A stretch of DNA of 64,000 nt. Source: Macrotis lagotis (Eukaryota > Chordata > Mammalia > Peramelemorphia > Peramelidae). The stretch lies in contig NC_133659.1 in assembly GCF_037893015.1 (NCBI RefSeq), positions 18,679,246 to 18,743,245 on the forward strand. Direction: 5' to 3'. The position numbers and the translations under genes were made by a program. The notes below the pieces were generated by a model. The model was not told where the DNA came from. It worked only from the letters and a program-made list of their open reading frames with translations, and made no database searches. Positions 51,401-59,519 of the stretch are shown here, in pieces. Positions within the stretch are counted from its first letter, which is position 1, and each line of letters begins with the position of its first letter.

Positions 51401-51922
51401 GACCCACTTAAGTGACTTGGCTAATGTCACTTGGGTGAGAAGCATCTAAGATGAGAACCCAGGTCCTCTGCCTAATGACATTTTCACCTGTACTAAGACT
51501 GAGGTCTGCAGCAGCCTGGTATGGTATATATGGTGCCTTACATGAAGCAAAAAAGATTTGGGTTCAAATTCCCCCCTCTGACTTTTACTAGCATAGCAGT
51601 CGTGAAAAAGACACTGAATATACTCAAGGCTCATCCTAATTCTGGGATTCAGACCCATGCCCTGGAGATTCCCCCACCCCAACTTCCAGCCTGTACCAAG
51701 CATTAGTGGATTCACTACTTCTGATCTCCTTCCCTTTCAGGAAAGAGGGCCTGCCTGGGAGAACAACTGGCCCGGACTGAGATCTTCCTTTTCTTCACTT
51801 GCTTGTTCCAAAAATTCACCTTCCGGGCCCCACCAAACACCCAGCTGAACCTGGACTTCCGAGCTGGCTTGACCCACTCTCCTGTCCCCTACAAAATCTG
51901 TGCCCTTCCACGAGTGATGTAG
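23602..51922 (+). CDS. CYP2J: Cytochrome P450 2J-like, complete nine-exon gene
   Basis: Join the nine exons listed below: 213+163+150+161+177+136+188+139+182 bp, 502 residues and a TAG stop. The length equals human CYP2J2. The product is a microsomal haem-thiolate monooxygenase. CYP2J enzymes epoxidise and hydroxylate arachidonic acid and other lipids or drugs using electrons from P450 reductase; the substrate here is inferred. In order: N-terminal membrane anchor (residues 18-34), proline hinge YPPGPPGLP (44-52), C-helix WRQQR (135-139), I-helix AGTET (310-314), K-helix ExxR (E367, R370), F420-x-P-x-x-F425, and the haem loop FSIGKRACLG (440-449) with ligand Cys447. All introns are GT-AG with CYP2-type phases, and no stop or shift is seen. 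The assignment to 2J over other CYP2 subfamilies rests on the haem-loop and exon 8 sequence ([11 protein letters not shown]) and is strong but not proven. Confidence 0.95.
23815..24992 (+). other. Intron 1
   Basis: 1178 bp. The first 100 bp still match the second gene's intron 1 (both 'aatgtgctgga'). About 24330-24430 is an ancient L2/MIR-like piece ('ttaacaaacatttcataaga'). The acceptor is 'ttattttacag'. Confidence 0.85.
24993..25155 (+). CDS. CYP2J: CYP2J exon 2
   Basis: 163 bp, the standard CYP2 exon 2 size, residues 72-125 plus one base. It encodes [13 protein letters not shown] and a B-helix region ending HVFKSF. It ends in phase 1 with G|GTGAGT. Confidence 0.95.
26218..26373 (+). mobile_element. 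Marsupial SINE in intron 2
   Basis: Complete, flanked by the 15-bp duplications aataatgttgctctt (26203-26217) and aataacgttgctctt (26374-26388), with one mismatch. Confidence 0.92.
27509..27677 (-). mobile_element. Marsupial SINE in intron 2, minus strand
   Basis: Reversed copy with a long T-rich tail. The target-site duplication is tctcattaatt (27498-27508 and 27678-27688). Confidence 0.9.
28383..28531 (-). mobile_element. Marsupial SINE in intron 2, minus strand
   Basis: Reversed complete copy. The flanks 'caagtgtttttt' at 28371 and 28532 form the target-site duplication. Confidence 0.9.
31724..31891. repeat. (CA)n with CAGACA interruptions
   Basis: About 165 bases of acacac tracts interrupted by cagaca and cataga variants. 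The overlapping cysteine/valine-rich and threonine/histidine-rich reading frames are products of the repeat. Confidence 0.95.
32570..32641. repeat. (TA)n microsatellite
   Basis: Near-pure TA for about 70 bases with two 'gtatatatatg' interruptions near its start. Confidence 0.95.
33289..33330. repeat. (ATT)n tract at the exon 3 acceptor
   Basis: About 13 ATT units end immediately before CTAG|GC, replacing the usual pyrimidine-rich tract of the splice acceptor. Confidence 0.9.
33335..33484 (+). CDS. CYP2J: CYP2J exon 3
   Basis: 150 bp, the standard CYP2 size. It encodes [16 protein letters not shown], including the C-helix W135 and R139 that contact the haem propionate, then the D-helix. It ends AAT G|GTAAGC, phase 1. 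Confidence 0.95.
35430..36640 (+). mobile_element. L1 5' fragment (5' UTR and ORF1 part)
   Basis: GC-richer 5' UTR-like sequence ('gggttgggtggggggagtct') leads into an ORF1-like, lysine- and glutamate-rich coiled-coil stretch (about 36180-36500) with stops and shifts. ORF2 is absent. Edges are approximate. Confidence 0.55.
36737..36809 (-). tRNA. tRNA-Val(CAC)-like sequence, probably a pseudogene
   Basis: On the minus strand the 73 bases read as a tRNA from GTTTCTGTAGTGTAGTGG (box A) to GGAAAC plus a discriminator A. The anticodon loop is CTCACAC, giving anticodon CAC. The T stem CCCAG/CTGGG pairs perfectly. The acceptor stem pairs with two G-U pairs, and the anticodon stem has one C-A mismatch. 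Compared with the standard mammalian gene, the differences fall mostly at CpG sites (CG to CA or TG), and box B is altered (GTTCATAAC). This pattern fits a decaying methylated gene copy. There is no SINE body or A-tail next to it. Confidence 0.75.
36885..36922. repeat. (TA)n microsatellite
   Basis: A TA tract of about 38 bases lies within a longer ATGTATAT-rich region. Confidence 0.9.
37227..37387 (+). CDS. CYP2J: CYP2J exon 4
   Basis: 161 bp. It encodes [20 protein letters not shown] and TFGHRFEY, the E-F helix region of CYP2 enzymes that helps shape the substrate pocket. It ends GCTGAG|GTAACA, phase 0. Confidence 0.95.
37665..39170 (-). mobile_element. L1 3' fragment, minus strand
   Basis: On the minus strand it ends in 'aaaacaaaagctttg' and carries the ORF2 C-terminal region (the complement of 'ttctggttctactcacttca') and 3' UTR. 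It is older than the full-length L1 at 5610. A SINE interrupts it at 38740. Confidence 0.75.
38740..38891 (+). mobile_element. Marsupial SINE in intron 4
   Basis: Complete copy with flanking aagttcttta duplications on both sides. Confidence 0.92.
39359..39398. repeat. (GA)n microsatellite
   Basis: Pure AG dinucleotides over about 40 bases. Confidence 0.95.
40626..40802 (+). CDS. CYP2J: CYP2J exon 5
   Basis: 177 bp, the standard CYP2 size, residues 230-288. It encodes [20 protein letters not shown] and the [14 protein letters not shown] segment of the G-H region. The acceptor 'attatttag' is weak in pyrimidines; the donor is AAG|GTAATG. Confidence 0.95.
41188..41351 (+). mobile_element. Diverged SINE in intron 5
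   Basis: An older copy with 'gcagctagatggctcagcga' and the 'tgaccttgggcaagtcactt' core; its tail is an A/T-rich AAATA repeat. Confidence 0.85.
41555..42440 (+). mobile_element. L1 5' fragment in intron 5
   Basis: It starts near 'caagatggtggtgaaaattc', runs through a GC-richer 5' UTR, and ends in ORF1 start-like sequence ('tttgtctccagtctaaaacg', the same place as 'ttggtctccagtccagaaaa' in the full-length L1). It has no ORF2. Confidence 0.65.
42584..42719 (+). CDS. CYP2J: CYP2J exon 6
   Basis: 136 bp, residues 289-333 plus one base. It encodes the I helix with [18 protein letters not shown]; Thr314/315 belong to the oxygen-activating groove. It is six bases shorter than the usual 142-bp CYP2 exon, a two-residue loss in the variable loop before the helix. 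The frame is intact. Confidence 0.93.
43974..44129 (+). mobile_element. Marsupial SINE in intron 6
   Basis: Complete copy close to consensus with a 13-base A-tail; 'aagttt' lies on both sides. Confidence 0.9.
44745..44862 (-). repeat. Older CORE-SINE-like copy, minus strand
   Basis: It reads 'tttaagtgatttgcccgaag', 'cacacagctagtaaatagct' and then 'tctatccactgtgccatct' on the plus strand. It is related to the younger SINEs but diverged. Confidence 0.75.
44919..45114 (+). mobile_element. Marsupial SINE, first of an adjacent pair
   Basis: Complete with a long A-rich tail. A perfect 14-bp duplication, acaaagtcttcttc, flanks it (44905-44918 and 45115-45128). Confidence 0.93.
45145..45296 (+). 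mobile_element. Marsupial SINE, second of the pair
   Basis: Complete. A perfect 11-bp duplication, tcttattgtgg, flanks it (45134-45144 and 45297-45307). It lies 30 bp after the previous SINE, in the same direction. Confidence 0.93.
45690..45877 (+). CDS. CYP2J: CYP2J exon 7
   Basis: 188 bp, the standard CYP2 size, residues 334-396. It encodes [16 protein letters not shown] and the K helix with the invariant E367-x-x-R370 (HEIQR), then [18 protein letters not shown]. The donor is AAG|GTAACT. Confidence 0.95.
45878..48254 (+). other. Intron 7
   Basis: 2377 bp with one SINE (46057-46232), a MIR-like stretch near 47395-47500 and otherwise unassigned sequence. Confidence 0.85.
46057..46232 (+). 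mobile_element. Marsupial SINE in intron 7
   Basis: Complete. A perfect 15-bp duplication, agaatagggaggttt, flanks it (46042-46056 and 46233-46247). Confidence 0.93.
48255..48393 (+). CDS. CYP2J: CYP2J exon 8
   Basis: 139 bp, residues 397-442 plus one base. It encodes [15 protein letters not shown], the P-E-T-F-N-P-E-H-F meander and [11 protein letters not shown], typical of CYP2J, and ends within the haem loop (FLPFSI|G). Confidence 0.95.
48394..51740 (+). other. Intron 8
   Basis: 3347 bp. It contains an ancient dispersed repeat at about 49840-49990 (also seen near 58640-59100), a minus-strand HAL1-like L1 fragment (50100-51150) and a MIR-like piece (51500-51645). Confidence 0.85.
50100..51150 (-). 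mobile_element. HAL1-like L1 fragment, minus strand
   Basis: It aligns by eye with the ORF1/spacer part of the 12970-16310 element: both contain 'tttttattcttcctg' or 'ttctattttcctgtg' followed by 'tgattcttggttgtaat' or 'tgatttttggttgtaat'. ORF2 is absent. Confidence 0.65.
51741..51922 (+). CDS. CYP2J: CYP2J exon 9
   Basis: 182 bp to TAG (51920-51922), residues 443-502. It starts with [18 protein letters not shown], which holds the haem-ligand Cys447 and the L helix, and ends LPRVM. The acceptor is 'tccctttcag'. Confidence 0.96.
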
Positions 51923-53300
51923 GCCAAACTAGGTCTGTGGGTAGTTTTCAATGGGCCATAGGGAAGGACTTGGAATCATCCTCATCATTCACAGTCACCC
52001 ACTCTGCCCTTTCAAGTTTCTGTCTGGAAAAGGAGAGAAGTGAAGGAAGGAAGAAGAGGAGGAAAAAGACAAAGGGGGTGTAGCTGTATTCCCTCTGTAC
52101 CTTTCTGCTCAGAAAAAGGGGGGGAATTAATGCCACCAAAAGCAGAGAATCCTTAGTAGATTTGGAATTCAAGGACATGGGTTCAAATCCCAGCCCTGTC
52201 ACCTACTAGCTGGTGGGTGACCTTGGGAAAGTCACTTGAACCTCTGCCTCTGTTTTATCATCTAAAATAAGGAGGGACAGTCATATCTAAAATCCCCTCC
52301 AGATCTAAATTTAAAACCCTCTGATGTTAGGAACAGAGGCTCACTGTTTTTCCTCTCTTCCCTCAAGCAGTGGGACTAGATGGGGGTTTTAGTTTGGTTA
52401 ATTTGGGGGTTCTCTTCTGCTCTTATAACTCAAACAATGGAAGTTATTTTAGAGAGATTTGAGAGACTTTAGGTGTATTACAGGAGGCATCCATAGATTG
52501 ATGTGGATGATCTTTAAAGATCCTTAATGACTCCTTGAGGTTTCCAGTTTGGAGGGTCTGTTTTTTTTATACCTTTGTAGATAAAGTCAACGGCTCTTTG
52601 CCTGGCATGGAAAATGAGCCCAGTAAATATTACGATTGTTTCATCTCTAAACCACTCACTTTCTCCTTCATCATTTCCCTTTACTTTCACAGTGGAAAAT
52701 ATTAATCAATCAGTTAATGCACTTGGTTTTTCATTCCTATCAATGAGCTTACTATACCTAATAAATTATAGTAAATCCACCATTAATTATAATCAGTGGA
52801 GCTGGGAATGCCCACACCTTGAGCATTTCTAATGTTTTAAAGTGCTCTATTTCTACAAAGTTTCCCTATACTTACCAGAGATGCTTACACATTCCATTAT
52901 CCATGCCAATAATGGAAATACTTTTAACACTCCAGGCAATCAGAAAACCTTATTGCCCATGTGAATCATTATGATCAATGTTCTTCATTTATTGTTTGTG
53001 TTCCTTTTTTAATGTTCCTCCATGATATTTATAAGGAAATACTTTGTGAGTTCACAATGAAGTCCTTGTACCAAGTTGAGTCACCATGGACTCATTTTAG
53101 TATCAAATTGCTATCCATTGCTAATAAATTAATTGTGCTTGGAAGGAACACATTTACTTTAGTTTCTTTTATTTAAAGATTTTAATCATAACAACTGCAG
53201 TTCTATAAGGTGAACAAAGGAAGCCCAGGTCACAGAAGGGGAAATAAAAAGAAGTTTACCATATTAAAGAATGAAAATTAAAAAAAAAATTCCTGGGTAA
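51923..53300 (+). other. CYP2J 3' UTR and downstream flank
   Basis: The end of the transcript is not certain. AATAAA occurs at 52760-52765 and 53123-53128. A MIR lies at about 52135-52320 ('ggttcaaatcccagccctgt'). Reading frames here are short and unlike any protein I recognise. Confidence 0.5.
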
Positions 53301-53598
53301 AAGATGGCGATAATAATCTCTGCCAATCTCTAGAGGCAGGACTAATAATCCCAGTCCAAAGTAAGTTCTCATTTCTCTGAATATCTTTTCAAATCACTTC
53401 AATTGAGTTCAATTCTACCAGTTTTGATTAAGTAGCTACTCCTTTCCAAGTGTTGCAAGAACTGGGGATAGAGCATTAAAATCAGAAATGGAAAAAACAA
53501 TCCATGGTGTTTGTTGTCTGTATCACTTCCTAGGCAGTCTTCTACAGAGTGAGGTCTATGTCTCTCAAGAGCTTCCTTAGATGATCATCTAGAGCAGG
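53300..53598. other. Start of the second duplicated CYP2J upstream block
   Basis: Matches 4980-5280. Sequence upstream of this point finds no partner near the first block. Confidence 0.6.
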
Positions 53599-53800
53599 AC
53601 TGGGGAACCTCTAGCTCATGGACCATATTGGTCCGGTGTTGCCAAAGCAATGAAAAGCAGGACTCAAAATTCCATAAATCTATGAGTGAATGGGGGTGAA
53701 TTAATTAAATGTTTGAGCAAATATGGCCCTCAAATGATTTTGTAAATATACAAATGGTCCTTGGCAGAAAAAGAAAGAGGTTCCCCTCCCCTTATCCAGA
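53599..53800. mobile_element. Possible hAT-type miniature transposon
   Basis: It begins 'caggactggggaacctct' and ends with 'agaggttcccctcccctt', giving short inverted ends around GGGGAACCTCT. Flanking 'catctaga' and 'tatccaga' could be a decayed 8-bp duplication. It has no coding frame. The first unit lacks it at the matching place. Confidence 0.5.
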
Positions 53801-53987
53801 AGAAGAAATTAGAATGGAATTAATTTTATTAATATTCAATATATGTTAATAATAAGATATACAGTTTGATAGGTAACCTCTTCCCTTGGAACACAAGGCA
53901 TGCTTGGCAAGAGTTGGAACTACATAACCAAGGGAATTGATACATAAGCTATTGATGATTCATTTGCTTTCAGAAATATTCATTTAT

Positions 53988-54166
53988 GGGGCGGCTAGGT
54001 GGCACAGAGGATAGAGCACTGGCCCTGGAGTCATGAGTACCTGATGATCAACAATGAATGATCCAATTCTTCAAATCCGGCCTCAGACACTTAATAATTA
54101 CCTAGCCGTGTGGCCTTGGGCAAGCCACTTAACCCCATTGCCTTGCAAAAACCTAAAAACCCCCCA
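53988..54166 (+). mobile_element. Marsupial SINE with altered box B
   Basis: A clean 13-bp duplication, aaatattcattta, flanks it (53974-53986 and 54167-54179). Inside, the two bases before 'tcaaatccgg' are replaced by about 26 foreign bases, so the usual GTTCAAATCC is broken. Confidence 0.9.
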
Positions 54167-54439
54167 AAATATTCATTTATTCAACATCAAGCATTTATCA
54201 ACCATGTACTTTTAGCCATATCACCTATTAATACCCTATGTGATAGATATAAAAAACATGGCAATAAAGATTTATTAAGCACCAGTTTTATACTGTCATA
54301 TGTCATATTGTCAGGGCTTTATACCAGATAAGAAATAGGGGAGAGAGGGCAGGAATGAAGAAGATTCTTAGGTAGAGAACCTTGGTAACTTGGATGGCTG
54401 CACCTTCATCTGTAAGAGAAAAATTAAGAAAAGGGATCT

Positions 54440-54950
54440 TTCTTTGGGGGGGAGGGAAAAAGAAGATAATGATATCATATTGCATAGATTGACTCTAAAA
54501 TGTCTAGGTGTCATTTGGTTTGAGGTCTTCATCAGACATTTGGAGATAAAAAATAGAAGAAAATGTCTTAGGAAAAATGGCCAACCTGGAAAATAGATCC
54601 AAAATAGATAACTTATGAGTAGGGATTTATGAATTATTAGTCTGAAAGTATGATTAAAAAGAGCCTAGGCAATAGCATACAGGAAATTATCATGGAAAAG
54701 AATGAATGTTGGAAACTAGCTTTGCATGTAATTGGAAAAACAAATGAATAAGGGGAAAAGAAAAAATAATGGTACCATTTTGTATAAGGTTAAATCTAAA
54801 AATTTAGCTGTCATTCAGTTTGAGTTCTCCAAGTCAAGAGAGAGAGGTTGGGACTGGGAAAATAGATGTGGGGACCATCAGCCTTGAGGTGCTCTTTCAA
54901 TCCATGGGAGCTGAGGAGATCAAGAGTGAAATAGTGTAATTAAAAAAGAG
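54440..54950. other. Duplicated block with a short L1 scrap
   Basis: 54440-54550 and 54890-54950 match 19090-19320. Between them, 54550-54745 looks like a deleted L1 piece ending 'gaatgttggaaactagcttt'. Confidence 0.55.
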
Positions 54951-55442
54951 AAGAGAATTCAAGATGGAAATAGATGTCTGTACCTGGGCAAGTTTCTTAA
55001 AAATCTAGTTTCTCTTTGCTCTGTGATTATAATCTGCAAGTCAGATGTAAATTTGTTATCAGATAGCAATGAAATCACTGCTCTAACCCCCAGAGTGTAC
55101 AGTAACATAAATGGAATTGGAGGACCATCACATTTAAAATGTAGTAGCTGTTAGTTTTATGTCCCTACCCCAATCCACTGTCAAATCCATAGAGCCATCA
55201 GGACATTCCCTAGCCTTCTATGCATATAGTACTGAGTGTCTATGGAAAACAGAAATGGAATAGTCATGTGAGAACAAGAGAATAGCAGTGAGTGTGATCT
55301 TGTGTATGTTGATAGTGGACAGTGGGAATGGTTTGAAGCTATTTTGAACCTGGGGAAAGGAAAGAGGTAAATCTGGACCTTGATCCATGGGGATTGGGTT
55401 GTTTACATAAAGAGTAAAATTTGATTAAAGTTAAATGGAGAG
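54951..55442. other. Duplicated upstream block, non-coding
   Basis: No gene. It continues the match to 19490-19900, for example 'tgattataatctgcaagtca' against 'agtgataatctgcagttcag'. Confidence 0.55.
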
Positions 55443-55613
55443 GGGCAGTTAGATGGTGCAGTATAGAGAGCACTGGCCCTGGGGTCAGGAGTACCTGAGT
55501 TCAAATCCAGCCTCAGACACTTAATAATTACCTAGCTATGTGACCTTGGGCAAGTCACTTAACCCTGTTTGCCTTGCAAAAAAAAAAAACCCTGAAAAAT
55601 AAATACATAAAAA
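55443..55613 (+). mobile_element. Marsupial SINE in the second unit
   Basis: Complete. A perfect 16-bp duplication, aaagttaaatggagag, flanks it (55427-55442 and 55614-55629). It is absent from the first unit. Confidence 0.93.
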
Positions 55614-55629
55614 AAAGTTAAATGGAGAG

Positions 55630-56934
55630 TGTGGGAAATTAGGATAAGGTAAACTTGGAGTTTCCAGTGAGATTGACTGATTGACTGATCACTCTTCACA
55701 AGTGATTCCAAAATATGAGGACAGTGATGAAAGAGCCCTGACAGATGGAGGTCTATCTGAATGGTACCATTTTGTATCTGAATTTAAATGGAAAAATCTA
55801 GGGGTGAAGTTTGAAAAGATCCAGAAACGATGGAGATGAGGTTAACTGGGCATGTACCTACAATATACATGCTATAGTCAACTGCAGCTGGCTAGATTTG
55901 GTTGGCAAGTTCTCAATTATGTTCGTTATTTCTGGGTTTTTGGACAATTTCACTGACAAAAATTCTGAGGAGGTACTTTCAGGTTCTGGAAGTCAGAGTT
56001 CTAATAGGCCAGATGATAGAATGCCAAAGTTTTCTTATACAATATATATTGTTTTATACATTTTACATGGTAAATGATCACAAGTCCTAGATTTATAGAA
56101 TCATTGATCATTGAGCCAGAAGATATTTGGAGATATTTCTTCCAACTTACTCACTTTATAGTTGCAGATATGGAGACAAAAAGAGGTTAGCTTACTTGCC
56201 ATATGTGAATGGGCAAGTATGCTTAACAAAAATAATAAATTGTAGAAATATACATTTAGAGCTAAAAAGATTTTATATTTTATCTATCTACTCAGACTTC
56301 TTCATTTTAAAGATGGGGAAACTGAGGCAAACCAGGATCACAGAACTAGTAAATCTATTCTTAGATCAGATTTGAACTCATAAGGATGTCTTCCAGACTC
56401 CAAGGCAGTGCTCAATCCAATGTGCCACCTATATTACTCAGATAGTAAATGTTAAAGGCAAAATTTGAGTTCAAATATTACTTCAACATTTTCTTTGCAC
56501 CTTTTCTTTGCCTCAGTTTCCTCATTTGTAGAAAGAGGCAGTTGGACTTAATGGTTCCCCAGATCTCTTCTAGCTCTAAATTTATGATCCCTGAAGCAGT
56601 TTCGCAAATCACATCATTTCTTGCTATAAATGTGCCCTTGCAGGAATGTAACAAATGTTAAACACAAGAAAATAGAGTTTTTTAGAAAAATAAAAAAGTA
56701 GCAAATTTCATTTGGAAAAATATTTGTTCCAAGATCCTATGGTGACTGTAAACAATTTTTCTATACCTTTATGGGAGACAAAGAATGATTCTTAGAGAGA
56801 ACATCCCTGCTTTATCACTGCTTTAATAACCTAATGTGCACTAGAGAGCTACTGTCAAAGTAAGATCATTACAGAAGAGACAGACACATTGGTAGCAAAT
56901 TGCCATGACTTCCCAATCAGGTTATCCATTTTTC
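55630..56934. other. Duplicated block and MIR-like relics
   Basis: 55640-55900 matches 19920-20200. About 56090-56430 and 56450-56590 are ancient SINE-like sequences ('gaaactgaggcaaaccagg', 'cctcagtttcctcatttgta'). No gene. Confidence 0.55.
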
Positions 56935-57095
56935 TTTTTTTTAGTTGCTTTTTTTTTGGCAAGGCAAATAGGGTTAAGTGGCTTGCCCAAGGCCACGCAG
57001 CTAGGTAATTATTAAGTGTCTAAGGTCAGATTTGAAATCAGGGACTCTCGACTCCAGGGCTGCTGCTCTATCCACTGCACCATCTAGCTGCCCCC
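56935..57095 (-). mobile_element. Marsupial SINE, minus strand
   Basis: Complete reversed copy from a T-run to 'ccatctagctgcccc', moderately diverged. Confidence 0.9.
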
Positions 57096-59519
57096 TCTAT
57101 TTTTCAAAAAATATAGGATGCCTCCTCAACTGTAAGCCTGAAGGACTTGGGGGACAATGTTGCCCTTGGCAGTAATATGTAAATTAGAAGGTGGGATAAA
57201 TTTTAGGAGGAAAATGAATTCAGTTTAAGGTATCTACTGAACATGCAATTTGAGATGTCTGAGAGGCTGTTGTAGATGTGAGAGAGCTAAACAGCAGAGA
57301 GATTGGGGCAGGATAGGTAGATTTGAGAATTGTAATCACAGGGAATATAGTCAAATCCATAGAAGTAGATGAGATCACTAAATGAAATAATATAGGGGGA
57401 GAAGAGAAGAGGGCCTAGGACATATCCCTTAGGGACTTACATAGCTAAAGGGCATGATCTGGAGGAGGATTCAACAAAGGAGATGGAAGAGTGGTCATAG
57501 ACATTGGAGAAAACTGAAGAGAGAGGAGTGTTCTGAAAATCTAGAGAAAAAAGAATATCGAGGAGAAGAATGGGATCCTTATGGGTATCAAAGGTTTGCA
57601 GGGGTCAATGAGAATTAAAAAAGGTCACTGAATTTGTCATTAGTAATTTGGAGAGAACAGTTTTGCAGGAAACGGAAGTTTGAAAGTTGGATCATCAAGG
57701 GATTAAGAAGAGAATGAGAGGAGGCAAAGAAGAAAGTTCTACTGTAGACAGTCTTTTCCAAGAGCTTATCTAAAAAGAGCAGAAGAGATATGGGATAATG
57801 ATGGAGCAGACATATCATGAGAGTTATTTGGTGATCCTTGTAGGCAATTAAAAAGAGAGAGATTGAAAATAAGTGAGACAGTAAGACAGAGAGTCTTCTG
57901 GAGGAGAAGGGATAGATTGGAATCAAACAAAAAGAAGGGGTCAGCCTTGGTAAGAAGTAAGGTCATTGCACCATGTGAAATGGCAGAAGTGTCATAAGTG
58001 TAAAATGGAAATGCTGATAGCAACTACCTTATAGATTGCTGTGAAGATAAAGTGAGAAAATGAATTAAGAATTTTGTGAATCTTAAAGCAAAATATTTGT
58101 GTTAAACATTGATACATGGTTATTGAATAATTGACAGATGGATTGATGAAGTCAAAGACATCAGAAGATAGCACAATTTTCAAGTTGGAAGACACCTCAT
58201 GGGCATCTAGTTAGTCATATCTTAGCCTTAAGCCTACATCCTACGGAAAGTTTTCCCCAAAACTTGTGAATTCTAGTGCCTTCCAATGTTGACCTGAGTT
58301 CAAATCAATTTGTGACACTGGACACAAATTATTATCTATGACCCTGGGCAATGTTTGCCTCAGTTTCTTTACTGATCAGGAAATGGCAAATCCTCCAGTA
58401 TCTTTGCCAAAAAAAACCCCAAAATAAAATCATGAAGAACTGGACTCAACTGAAATAACCAAACAACACAAACCTAATGGTAGAGAATCTGAAGACCTTG
58501 AGGAAGAAGCTATATTTCCAAAACAATCAGTAGAGGTGGACAAATATGTTCTAAACACAAATATGCCAAGTCCAAATGTCCAGATGGCATCAGAAACTTA
58601 TGTGGAAACAGAATTCATTATCTTTATCCCTAAATCTTTTTCTCCAAATTTTCTATCACCATCCTTCTAGACTGCCAGATTCATAATCTTAGCATCATCT
58701 TCAGCTCCTCACTCCAAATATCCACTCGGTTTGCTGCATCTCATGTTTACCTCTCTAACATCTCTTTCCACGCTCATGACCCTCACCTTAGTTCAAGTCC
58801 TCCTCACCTCTTGTCTAGATCATTGCAGCAGTCTCCTCATTGGACCTCATTTCAGGTTTTTCATAACTCCAGTCCATTCATTATGCTGTTGTCAAAGTCC
58901 ATGGATTTGAGTATGTTCCCTGTGATTACAATTCTCAGATCTAACTATCCTGCCCCAATCTCTCTGCTGTTTACCTCTCTCACATCTACAACAGCCTCTC
59001 AGACATCGGATCATATGATTCTCAATTTGATTTTTAAAGCTCTATGCTACACAGCATAATCTAGTTTAGGTGAAACTAGCTTTCTAGTCTCATTGGATAT
59101 TATATCCCCTCCTAACCTCTTTAGTCCAGATAAACTGACCTTGCTCCTTATATAACGCCCCATGAGCCATTTCCAGTCATACTTAGCCATATCTGCTTAC
59201 GGGATCCAGACACCTCTGAAGGAAAAAAGTGAGGCAGGTAATTTTGCACATCCTTTCCTCACTTAAATTCAATTCACTTGTATGTCATGACAACATCTTA
59301 CTAATGTTATGGGTCCTCTTCTAGAATGAAGGACAAATAACATTTATCCAATTAATAACTTGCTTTTATGTAAATATGATATAAATATATATCTTTATAT
59401 ATATGAATATCAAATATATATATCTATACATATATATATATATATATGTATATGTTTTCTTCCCTATTAGACTATAAGCTCTTTGAGGACTGGAACAGTA
59501 CTTTACCCTTTTCAACAGT
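57096..59519. other. Duplicated upstream block, non-coding
   Basis: 57830-57990 matches 20320-20530, and 58120-58165 matches 20670-20730. 58640-59100 is an ancient dispersed repeat also present in intron 8. 59380-59450 is a TA-rich tract standing where the first unit has one too (20863-20946). Confidence 0.55.
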
